Of a stretch of DNA of 13,192 bases, positions 6,954-13,192 are shown piece after piece. The translations under genes and the position numbers were made by a program. The stretch is from NCBI GenBank assembly GCA_937969105.1, contig CALBUZ010000103.1, forward strand, positions 1-13,192, in the 5' to 3' direction. The notes beneath the pieces were generated by a model. It had not been told where the DNA came from, ran no database searches, and worked only from the letters and a program-made list of their open reading frames with translations. Each line of letters begins with the position of its first letter. Positions within the stretch are counted from its first letter, which is position 1. The DNA comes from an uncultured Collinsella sp. GTDB lineage: Bacteria; Actinomycetota; Coriobacteriia; Coriobacteriales; Coriobacteriaceae.

Positions 6954-7766
6954 TTAGACGTAGAGGATGAACTTGTGCTCGGTCTTCTTGAACACGAAGA
7001 TACCGATGATGAGCGCGATGATGGCCCACGCGATGCACATGAGGAGCACCGTGGGCGTTGGGTTCTGCTGCCACAGGAAGATGTCACGCATGAACTCGAG
7101 ATAGTTGTACATGGGGTTTATCTTCACCAGCATGATGATCCAGTGCGGGGCACCCTTGTCGATAAGGAGGGAGAGGTCCCAGAAGATGGGCGTGAGGTAG
7201 GTCCACGCGATGATGACGACGCCCCACAGGTGGATAATGTCGCGGAAGAAGACGGAGAGCGCGCCAATGGCCATGCCTACGCCAATGCAAAAGAGCATCA
7301 GCAAGAACAGGCACAGGGGCAGCCAGATGAAGTGCCATGTGGGCATAACCTGGAAGAACAGCATGACGATGGCCACGGCGATGAGCGAGAAAGCGAAGTT
7401 CACGAGCGCGAACAAGACCTTCTGCACCGGGAAGATGTACCGGTTGACCTTAACCTTCTTGAGCAGGGGCGCGGCGTTGATGATGCTCGTGAGCGCCGCG
7501 TTGGTGGAGTCACTCATGAGCGAGAACGTCACGTTGCCCACGATGAGGTAGAGCGGGAAGTTGGGGACGTTGCTGCCAAACATGTAAGAGAACACGATGG
7601 ACATGACGATCATCATGAGCAACGGGTTGAGAACGCTCCACAACACGCCGAGGAAACTACGGCGGTACTTGAGCTTGAAGTCCTTGGTGACGAGCTGCTC
7701 GAGGATGAGCAGGTCCTTCTTATACGGACGCGGGGCCTTTTCGGTTGCGAGAGTCTGTGAGGACAC
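6954..7766 (-). CDS. Polysaccharide ABC exporter, permease subunit (Wzm/TagG type)
   Basis: A 270-residue ABC-2 type permease with six likely membrane helices at about 40-62, 70-90, 115-138, 146-172, 178-200 and 238-258. Family signatures are the N-terminal amphipathic KYRRSFLGVLWSVLNPLL (33-50), FFRDI (173-177), TPIFW (192-196) and INPMYNYLEFMR (216-227). It forms the channel half of the glycan exporter with the ATPase that follows 9 bases later. The start is GTG (7766) with AGGGAGG 8 bases upstream. It is the first gene of the five-gene minus-strand operon ending at 2573. The last 13 residues are mirrored by the short permease remnant at 892-942. Confidence 0.95.
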   Translation of the reverse strand: MSSQTLATEKAPRPYKKDLLILEQLVTKDFKLKYRRSFLGVLWSVLNPLLMMIVMSIVFSYMFGSNVPNFPLYLIVGNVTFSLMSDSTNAALTSIINAAPLLKKVKVNRYIFPVQKVLFALVNFAFSLIAVAIVMLFFQVMPTWHFIWLPLCLFLLMLFCIGVGMAIGALSVFFRDIIHLWGVVIIAWTYLTPIFWDLSLLIDKGAPHWIIMLVKINPMYNYLEFMRDIFLWQQNPTPTVLLMCIAWAIIALIIGIFVFKKTEHKFILYV

Positions 7767-7826
7767 CGACGACGCCTCCCTATTGATTGCACGTTAGCGG
7801 CAGATGCCGCCCTTGCCGAACAATGT

Positions 7827-7835
7827 ATGATAACA
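7827..7835 (-). promoter_or_regulatory. Possible extended -10 promoter for the exporter operon
   Basis: On the minus strand the sequence TGTTATCAT fits an extended -10 element (TG-N-TATCAT). No good -35 hexamer lies 16-18 bases upstream. A transcript would start near 7820 and leave about 54 bases before the GTG at 7766. The gap of 208 bases to the upstream GT2 supports a promoter here, but the GT2 at 7975-9111 shows no convincing terminator, so read-through is also possible. Confidence 0.35.
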
Positions 7836-7974
7836 CAGGGGCGCTTGCGCGATTTCTCGCCTCGACGAGCTGCATACAATCAGGAGAGTCGGGTGCGCAC
7901 TGACACCCAAGGCGGCCGAAGTTCTCGAGAGGGCGGAGGCAGATCAGGGCGGGAAACGATGCCCGAAGGCGCCC

Positions 7975-9111
7975 CTACCCCTTTGCGTTCTCCTTGGCTC
8001 GACGGGCGGCGATGGCCTTGCCGTTCGCGAAACCACCGACCTTGCGCAGCAGGCCGCGAACGCCATTGCTCTTCACGAAGAAGCGAGCCTCGCTTGCGAA
8101 GTACTTCACGCGCGGCCACACCGACACGCGGCGGCCGGCAATACCCATCTGCTCCAAGTAGAAGCGCTTGCGCTTGGGCGAGAGCTTGGGGTGTCCGAGC
8201 ACGATGTCGGTATCCATGCGCGAGAACACGCGGCGTGCGCCGTCCTGCACAATGGGGTTCTCCCAGCCATCGTCCACGATTCCGCCGTGGATGTAGTTGA
8301 AGCCGCGCATGTAGTGCGCCTCGAGAATTCCACGATCCGTCACGTTCAGACGTTCGAGGATATCCGTCATGTCGCACCAGCGGTCGAACGGCAGAGCGAC
8401 AGCCGCGTCCTTCTTGTGGTTGTACGTAGCGCCGGGCAAATCGCAGCGGTAATGGTAGAACGCCTCGTCGAACGTCATGATGGCCTTGGCTTGGCAGAAT
8501 GCCTCGATGAGGAACGGGTTGTCCGCCCAACCAGCGCCCGGGTACGGAACAAAGCGAATGCCGCACTCGTTCAAGAAGTCGCGACGGTAGATGGCGCTCC
8601 AGATGCTGGGGTGCTGTTCCACCATGATGGGCAGGTCGGCCAGGGTCACGGGACGCGTGGTGTTGGGCAGGCGGTGCGCCAACACGCACTGCTGCTCGTA
8701 CTGCGTGTCCGGATCGTCCCAATCGTGCACATCGATCCAAGGACACTTTACAATATCCACGGGGACGTCCACCAGCGCGGCACGGCTGAGCATGCACTCG
8801 TACATGACCGGATCGATCCAGTCGTCCGGCTCGACAACAGAGACCCACGCGCCATGGGCCATCTCCAAGCCGCGATTACACGTGGCGCCGTAGCCCTCGT
8901 TAGGCTTATCGACAACGATCACACGCGAATCGCGCGCCTCGAACTCGCGCAGAATGGCGAGGGAGCCGTCCTTCGAGCCATCGTTTAAGCAGATGACCTC
9001 CAGCTCGCGGTGCGTCTGCGAGCAAATACTCTCCAAACATTGAGCAAGGTACTTTTCCACGTTGCATACGGGGATGATGACGGAAACGAGCGCGGAAGCG
9101 TCGGATTTCAT
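7975..9111 (-). CDS. GT2 glycosyltransferase (soluble, 378 aa)
   Basis: GT-A domain of the GT2 family: VSVIIPVCNVEKYLAQCLES (9-28), CLNDGSKDGS (41-50), NEGYGATCNRGL (71-82), and EPDDW (94-98) in the DxD place, a variant common in GT2 enzymes with a Glu at the first position. The C-terminal half holds conserved aromatic and charged stretches and a strongly basic tail (FFVKSNGVRGLLRKVGG), which may hold the protein at the membrane surface; no membrane helix is seen. I choose ATG 9111 over the longer start at 9135: GAAAGG lies 9 bases before 9111, while nothing like a ribosome site precedes 9135. It is divergent from the 667-residue GT2 and upstream of the exporter operon on the same strand, so it likely serves the same glycan. 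Donor sugar unknown. Confidence 0.9.
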   Translation of the reverse strand: MKSDASALVSVIIPVCNVEKYLAQCLESICSQTHRELEVICLNDGSKDGSLAILREFEARDSRVIVVDKPNEGYGATCNRGLEMAHGAWVSVVEPDDWIDPVMYECMLSRAALVDVPVDIVKCPWIDVHDWDDPDTQYEQQCVLAHRLPNTTRPVTLADLPIMVEQHPSIWSAIYRRDFLNECGIRFVPYPGAGWADNPFLIEAFCQAKAIMTFDEAFYHYRCDLPGATYNHKKDAAVALPFDRWCDMTDILERLNVTDRGILEAHYMRGFNYIHGGIVDDGWENPIVQDGARRVFSRMDTDIVLGHPKLSPKRKRFYLEQMGIAGRRVSVWPRVKYFASEARFFVKSNGVRGLLRKVGGFANGKAIAARRAKENAKG

Positions 9112-9238
9112 GCAGGACGACCTTTCATAGGGCATGGTTAGGCTGCAGCAAGTCTTAATGAACAGCAGCCTTCCTAGAACCCGAAGTCATTTCATATCAG
9201 AAGTAGAGTACCAAGGATACGCCACCAACGTGCCCCCT

Positions 9239-9268
9239 TTGCTATTATTTTAATCGCAACATCATACT
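9239..9268 (+). promoter_or_regulatory. Likely promoter of the 667-residue GT2 gene
   Basis: TTGCTA (9239-9244) and CATACT (9263-9268) resemble -35 and -10 boxes with an 18-base spacer in an AT-rich patch of an otherwise GC-rich region. Transcription would start near 9275, giving a leader of about 68 bases. The patch lies in the 231-base divergent gap between two glycosyltransferase genes. I could not pick a convincing promoter for the minus-strand GT2 from the same gap. Confidence 0.5.
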
Positions 9269-9342
9269 TTAGGGGATGCAGGCATTTCGCCTCGTCCGCG
9301 ACGCCTCGCCACCCCATTTCTCCTTAGCAGATCGGATTCCCC

Positions 9343-11346
9343 ATGGCTGCATTGCCCTTAACCGCTAACATCTCCCAGGTTTTCGAAGCCGAGCACGGTC
9401 ACGTGGTCTACCGCGCCGAGCTTCACGGCTGCGGCACCGGCGCGGACGTGCAGCTTCCCAACCCCGCGGACTTTGCCCTCACCGGCAAGAACGGCGCCCC
9501 GCTTGCCGCGAACGCACACACCCGCTTCTACATCCTGGAGCCCCAAACGCCCGGACGCGCGCCCATCCTGTCCATTCTCACCACCGGCTCCACCGCCAAC
9601 TTCACCCTTACCTACCAGGGCATTTCGCTCGACACCATGACGGGCCGCCGCCGCGAACGCATGCGGATCCGCCGCGACCTCGACATGGTGAATCCCAGCA
9701 TCGACGGCGCGTACGCGAGCTACCCCAAGCCCCAGCCCCTGCCGGAGGGCTCCATCCCCCAAGACTTCCACCCACTCGTGAGCATCATCTGCCCCCTGTA
9801 CAACACGCCGCTGCCCTACCTGCGCGACATGATCAACTCGGTGCTCGCGCAGACCTATACCACCTGGGAGCTCGTGATGGTAAACGCGAGCCCAGACAAC
9901 GAGGGCATGCAGGAAGAACTGGCCACCTACGCAGACCCGCGCATCAAGACCATTGACTTCCCCGAGAACCTAGGCATCGCCGGCAATACCAACATAGGCA
10001 TTCGCGCCGCCACGGGCGACTACGTGGCTTTTGCCGACCACGACGACACGCTCTCGCCCTACGTGCTCGAGCGCTATATGGCTTTCGCGGCCCAGCACCC
10101 CGATGCCGACCTGTTCTATTGCGATGAGGACAACTTCGAGAAAGACGATAAAGCCGGCTACGCGCCGCGCTTCAAGCCGGACTTCAACCGTGACCTGCTG
10201 TACTCGTATAACTACGTGGTGCACATGCTCATGGTGAGCCGATACGTGCTGGACCGCGTGGAGCTTTCGGGCGACGAGATGTCCGGTGCGCAGGACTACG
10301 ACCTTTCGCTCAAGGCCGCCGAGCATGCCCGCCGCATCTGCCACATTCCCGAGGTCCTCTACCACTGGCGCGTGCACGCCGGCTCCACCAACGGCGGCGT
10401 TATGGAGTCAAAGCCCTATGCCATCGCCGCCGGCGAGCGGGCGCTCAACGCGCACTTCCACCGCCGCGGAATCGCCGCGACCGCCCACGCCACGGACATC
10501 CCCTGCGTCTACCGTGTGGACTACGCGCCCAACGGCAAGAGCGTTGACGCCGTGGTCATGAGCCTAGACACCATGCGCACCGAACGCGCCCTAGCATCCA
10601 TCGAGCACCTAGACGGGATTGCGGGTACGGTCGCGGTCGCGCACCCCAAAAGCCTCAAGGCAGTAGCCGAGCACGCGCTCGACGCGCTCGATAGCGAGCT
10701 CATCCTCTTCGCCACGGATGCCGTGGAGTTCACCGACCCCGCCTGCGCAAAGACCCTCGCAACCTACTTCTGCCGCAAGGAGGTGGGCGCGGCCTACCCC
10801 AAGCTCTTCTACCCCGACGGCCTAGTGGCCCAAGCCGGCACAGTGCTTCTGAACGACGGGTGTCCGGTAGCGCCCAACCGCAACTTCATGGACAACATGG
10901 GCGGAGGCTATGCGGGCCTCGCCGAGGTGACATACGATACGAGCATCTCCACCCCGGACGCCTTCATGGTGAGCCGCGCAGACCTGCAAGCCGTGGTAGA
11001 CAGGATGCGCGAACACGGCGACCTTCTCACCGAGGCTATGGAGCTCTCGTTCCTCCTACGCGAGATGAACCGGGTCGTGGTGAGCACCGCGCATGCACGC
11101 GCCACCACCCATGGCAGCTCCTACATGGAAGCCCGCGACCTCAGCGCCGCCTACGGAAGCGCCCACGCCCTACACCGCCTGTGGCGCCGCTGGCCCTCCA
11201 TGCGTGCCGACGTACTCGCGAATCCCAATGTTGAGTATACGAGCGGCTATCCGCGTCTCAACATCGAGCGAAACGAGGACGCCGAGACCAAGCGAATCTA
11301 CACTAGAGGGGTTCTCTCAAGCATCAAACACCGCATCTTGGGATAG
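9343..11346 (+). CDS. Large two-module GT2 glycosyltransferase (667 aa), rhamnosyltransferase-like
   Basis: Residues 1-140 form an N-terminal module without GT motifs, beta-rich in appearance. The catalytic GT-A domain starts at PLVSIICPLYNTPLPYL (144-160), with VMVNASPDN (178-186), ENLGIAGNTNIGI (208-220), the DxD-like DHDD (232-235), YCDEDNF (259-265), QDYDL (317-321) and LYHWRVHAGST (339-349). From about 385 to 600 a second GT-A-like fold follows, recognisable by VGAAYPKLFYPDGLVAQAG and the later FMVSR stretch, but its nucleotide-binding and DxD motifs are worn (FATDAVEF), so it is probably structural or acceptor-binding. This architecture is known from large O-antigen and rhamnan GT2 enzymes, and fits a locus with rhamnose genes. 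The ATG follows only a weak CGGA site. No membrane helix. The TAG at 11344-11346 is followed by an in-frame open stretch to 11484. Confidence 0.92.
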   Translation: MAALPLTANISQVFEAEHGHVVYRAELHGCGTGADVQLPNPADFALTGKNGAPLAANAHTRFYILEPQTPGRAPILSILTTGSTANFTLTYQGISLDTMTGRRRERMRIRRDLDMVNPSIDGAYASYPKPQPLPEGSIPQDFHPLVSIICPLYNTPLPYLRDMINSVLAQTYTTWELVMVNASPDNEGMQEELATYADPRIKTIDFPENLGIAGNTNIGIRAATGDYVAFADHDDTLSPYVLERYMAFAAQHPDADLFYCDEDNFEKDDKAGYAPRFKPDFNRDLLYSYNYVVHMLMVSRYVLDRVELSGDEMSGAQDYDLSLKAAEHARRICHIPEVLYHWRVHAGSTNGGVMESKPYAIAAGERALNAHFHRRGIAATAHATDIPCVYRVDYAPNGKSVDAVVMSLDTMRTERALASIEHLDGIAGTVAVAHPKSLKAVAEHALDALDSELILFATDAVEFTDPACAKTLATYFCRKEVGAAYPKLFYPDGLVAQAGTVLLNDGCPVAPNRNFMDNMGGGYAGLAEVTYDTSISTPDAFMVSRADLQAVVDRMREHGDLLTEAMELSFLLREMNRVVVSTAHARATTHGSSYMEARDLSAAYGSAHALHRLWRRWPSMRADVLANPNVEYTSGYPRLNIERNEDAETKRIYTRGVLSSIKHRILG

Positions 11347-11484
11347 TCACGCAATTCCACCATCACCAAGTTCAACCTCATGACCCCTGGTCGCGATGAC
11401 GAGGACACCGCCGCAGAGCACGCGGCCAGGATCATCACGCTCGTCGTGGCCGACAACCCCGTTCCCGGCAGGAAGGCGTCGTGA
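11347..11484 (+). other. In-frame coding-like stretch after the GT2 stop; unrecognised fragment
   Basis: Directly after the TAG of the large GT2, the same frame stays open for 45 codons to TGA at 11482-11484. It reads ITKFNLMTPGRDDEDTAAE followed by HAARIITLVVADNPVPGRKA. The third positions are mostly G or C and the peptide looks like a real C-terminus, but there is no start codon with a ribosome site. It uses AGG for Arg, a codon scarce in the preceding gene. It could be a leftover tail of a lost gene, a former C-terminal extension of the GT2, or chance. I do not recognise it. The rest of the 313-base gap to 11659 holds only the two hairpins listed below. Confidence 0.35.
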
Positions 11485-11521
11485 CATGGGCTGGAATGAC
11501 GGCGTTCTAGGTGGTCCTCGG

Positions 11522-11554
11522 TTCTCGAGGGCAGCCTGCGGCTACCCTCGAGAA
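11522..11554. terminator. Hairpin between the convergent genes, possible terminator of the large GT2
   Basis: The arms TTCTCGAGGG (11522-11531) and CCCTCGAGAA (11545-11554) pair perfectly, and after one C-A mismatch the stem continues for four more pairs around a 3-nt loop. It lies about 175 bases after the stop of the plus-strand GT2. No T-run follows on the plus strand (AATTGTCGG), so as a Rho-independent terminator it is weak. It shares the CTCGAGGG core with the strong terminator 70 bases further on. Confidence 0.5.
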
Positions 11555-11618
11555 AATTGTCGGATTCACTTAAGAAGTCGGCGCGATATCTATAATCGCC
11601 GACAACGTTTAGAATGCC

Positions 11619-11657
11619 AAAAAAATCGGTCCCTCGAGACTCCTCGAGGGACCGATT
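11619..11657 (-). terminator. Strong Rho-independent terminator of rmlC-rmlD
   Basis: The arms 11624-11638 and 11643-11657 form a perfect 15-bp stem with a 4-nt loop. On the minus strand it is followed by seven T (two of them in the stem base). It starts 2 bases after the TAA of the RmlC-RmlD gene. On the plus strand the stem is not followed by a T-run, so it acts mainly for the minus strand. Confidence 0.93.
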
Positions 11658-11659
11658 CA

Positions 11660-13117
11660 TTACACGAGTGTCTTGAGGTACTCCCCCAGCTCCTCCTCCC
11701 AGTCTGGCATGTGGAAGCCAACCGACTCGAGCCTGGATAAGTTGAGCGCGGAGTGGACCGGGCGCGGGGCGACGGGGCCCTCGGCGCTCGCGTAGTAGTC
11801 GGCGGTGCTGACCGGCACGACCCTGTCCCCGTTGCCGTTGGCGGCCTCGAAGACGGAGCGGGCGATGTCCGCCCAGCTCTTGACGGCACCGGAGCCCGTG
11901 CAGTCGTAGGTTCCGTAGGGGGCGTGCGTCCCCAGCACGTGGAAGATGGCCTCGGCCATGTCGCGCGTGAAGGTCAGGCGGCCCAGCTGGTCGTCGACCA
12001 CGGTGACCTGCTCGAGCTTATCCTCGGGGTCGGCGACGCGGTCGGAGAGGCCCTTCATGGTCTTGACGAAGTTGTGCCCATCGCCGATGACCCAGGAGCT
12101 GCGCATGATGTAGTGGCGCGGGCACCCGGCCACGGCGATGTCGCCGGCGGCCTTCGTCTGGCCGTAGACGGACAGCGGGCTGAGGGGCTCGTCCTCGTCA
12201 TGCATCTCGGCGGTGCCGTCGAAGACGTAGTCGGAAGAAACGTGGACCAGGGTGATGCCGTGCTCGGCGCAGGTGCGGGCGAGAAGCGCCGGGCCGGTGG
12301 CGTTGGCCTTCCAGGCGGTCACGCGGCCCTCGGGGGTCTCGGCCCTGTCCACCGCGGTGTAGGCGCCGCAGTTGATCACAGTGCCGTAGAGCGACCAGTC
12401 GTACTGCGCGTAGGCCTCCGAGTCGGACATGTCGAAGGTGTCGATGTCGCAGAAGTCGAAGTCCTTGGCGACGCCGCGCTCCTCGGCCAGCGCGCGGACT
12501 GCACGCCCCAGCTGCCCGTTGCAGCCGGTGACGAGCGTGCGCTTGGGCGCCATCGGGACGACGTCCTTGAGCATCGGGTGGTTTTTGTCCGCCTCGGAGA
12601 CGGTGGCCCGGTCCAGCGGGATGGGCCACTGGATGGCGAGCTCGGGGTCGGCGAGGTTCACGAAGGTGTAGGTCCTCTTCAGCTCCAGCGACCAGTGGGC
12701 GTCCACCAGGTAGGTGTAGGCGGTGCCGTCCTCCAGCGCCTGGAAGGAGTTGCCCACGCCGCGCGGGACGTAGATGGCCTTGGAGGGGTCAAGCACGGTC
12801 GTGTAGACCTTCCCGTAGGTGACGCTGCCCTCGCGCAGGTCCACCCAGGCGCCGAAGACGCTGCCGCGGGCCACCGAGATGAACTTATCCCAGGGCTCCG
12901 CGTGGATGCCGCGGGTGACGCCGCGGCTGTCGTTGTAGGAGACGTTGTTCTGGACGACGCGGAGGTCCGGGATGCCCAGGGCGGTCATCTTGGCGCGCTG
13001 CCAGTTCTCCTTGAACCAGCCGCGCGAGTCGCCGTGTACGGCGAGGTCGATGACCTTGAGGTCCTCGATTCCGGTCTCGGCGACGGCGAGGTCCTTCTCG
13101 CATGCGATGTCTGCCAT
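11660..13117 (-). CDS. rmlC/rmlD: Fused dTDP-4-dehydrorhamnose 3,5-epimerase (RmlC) / dTDP-4-dehydrorhamnose reductase (RmlD)
   Basis: One 485-residue chain carries the last two steps of dTDP-L-rhamnose synthesis. Residues 20-185 are the RmlC cupin: GDSRGWFKENW (29-39), the catalytic-His segment RGIHAEPWDKF (69-79) and YVPRGVGNSFQALED (116-130). In that last segment the common H of RmlC (GxxHGF) is replaced by N. Residues 193-485 are RmlD, an NADPH-dependent short-chain reductase: TLVTGCNGQLGR (194-205) binds the cofactor, SSDYVFDGT (294-302) and YGQTK (318-322) give the catalytic Ser/Thr-Tyr-Lys group. I choose ATG 13117, with AGGAG 10 bases upstream; the open frame to 13186 adds 23 residues lacking RmlC character. 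Separate rmlC and rmlD genes are the usual form. rmlA and rmlB are not in the window and may lie past the right edge. Bases 13118-13192 show no other gene I can support. Confidence 0.93.
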   Translation of the reverse strand: MADIACEKDLAVAETGIEDLKVIDLAVHGDSRGWFKENWQRAKMTALGIPDLRVVQNNVSYNDSRGVTRGIHAEPWDKFISVARGSVFGAWVDLREGSVTYGKVYTTVLDPSKAIYVPRGVGNSFQALEDGTAYTYLVDAHWSLELKRTYTFVNLADPELAIQWPIPLDRATVSEADKNHPMLKDVVPMAPKRTLVTGCNGQLGRAVRALAEERGVAKDFDFCDIDTFDMSDSEAYAQYDWSLYGTVINCGAYTAVDRAETPEGRVTAWKANATGPALLARTCAEHGITLVHVSSDYVFDGTAEMHDEDEPLSPLSVYGQTKAAGDIAVAGCPRHYIMRSSWVIGDGHNFVKTMKGLSDRVADPEDKLEQVTVVDDQLGRLTFTRDMAEAIFHVLGTHAPYGTYDCTGSGAVKSWADIARSVFEAANGNGDRVVPVSTADYYASAEGPVAPRPVHSALNLSRLESVGFHMPDWEEELGEYLKTLV

Positions 13118-13192
13118 ATGGGAAAAGCTCCTATCGAAGAGGTTCAGGTTGCGGGCGCCCTGCCTGAGGCGTAGCGGCATCCCCATACCCTG

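Noticed and set aside
6543..7760. A 405-codon open frame on the plus strand opposite the exporter genes
   Set aside because: The product is an implausible run of Asp, Glu, His and Val from the antisense of membrane-helix codons.
9112..9135. A longer start (ATG at 9135) for the 378-residue GT2
   Set aside because: No ribosome site precedes it, whereas GAAAGG precedes the ATG at 9111 at a good distance and the GT2 fold begins right after.
11577..11603. A 7-bp inverted repeat GTCGGCG/CGCCGAC around a TATAAT
   Set aside because: The stem is short, the loop is 13 bases, and the TATAAT has no usable -35 box and faces a convergent terminator; too weak to list as a feature.
11753..13174. A 473-codon open frame on the plus strand opposite rmlC-rmlD
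   Set aside because: It is the mirror of a GC-rich gene: composition is dominated by Gly, Val, Ala, Asp and His, with no recognisable domain, while the minus strand encodes a clear RmlC-RmlD.

Overview
The window is a surface-polysaccharide (cell-wall glycan) locus from a GC-rich bacterium. It holds five family-2 glycosyltransferases (GT2), one GT-B glycosyltransferase, an intact two-gene polysaccharide ABC exporter of the Wzm/Wzt (TagG/TagH) type, and a fused RmlC-RmlD enzyme for dTDP-L-rhamnose. The high-GC coding style, GTG starts, purine-rich ribosome sites, and especially the one-chain RmlC-RmlD fusion beside a very large two-module GT2, suggest a coriobacterium such as Collinsella or a relative. 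That placement is inference; the window has no rRNA or other marker gene.

Layout. At 116-233 on the minus strand is a tRNA-Arg(UCU) with its own terminator. At 287-942 (minus) is a dead second copy of the exporter: an ATPase gene with an internal deletion and a one-base frameshift, and upstream of it only the last 17 codons of its permease. At 1002-1964 (plus) is a membrane-anchored GT2 of the Dpm1/GtrB type. From 1965 to 2572 there is no working gene: a GT2 N-terminus killed by a stop codon, an unrecognised C-terminal fragment, a perfect 20-bp inverted repeat and a piece of a nucleoside hydrolase gene. From 7766 down to 2573 (minus) runs a compact operon: permease, ATPase, GT2, GT2, GT-B transferase. 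A further GT2 lies at 9111-7975 (minus), divergent from the 667-residue GT2 at 9343-11346 (plus). After a hairpin-rich convergent gap comes rmlC-rmlD (13117-11660, minus), whose first genes probably lie beyond the right edge.

How the genes fit together (inference). RmlC-RmlD finishes dTDP-rhamnose. The soluble GT2 and GT-B enzymes build a rhamnose-containing chain on a lipid carrier on the cytoplasmic face. The Wzm/Wzt pair flips the finished chain across the membrane. The membrane-anchored GT2 may load a single sugar on a polyprenyl phosphate for later decoration. The intact ATPase lacks the C-terminal glycan-binding domain seen in Wzt proteins that check chain ends, which fits a teichoic-acid-like or rhamnan-like export mode.

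The left 2.5 kb records repeated gene loss and rearrangement beside a tRNA gene, as expected for a fast-evolving glycan locus. I see no CRISPR array, transposase, phage gene or defence system. The most notable signals are the second exporter with a readable deletion footprint, the nucleoside-hydrolase fragment ending inside a perfect palindrome, and an in-frame coding-like stretch after the stop codon of the large GT2.
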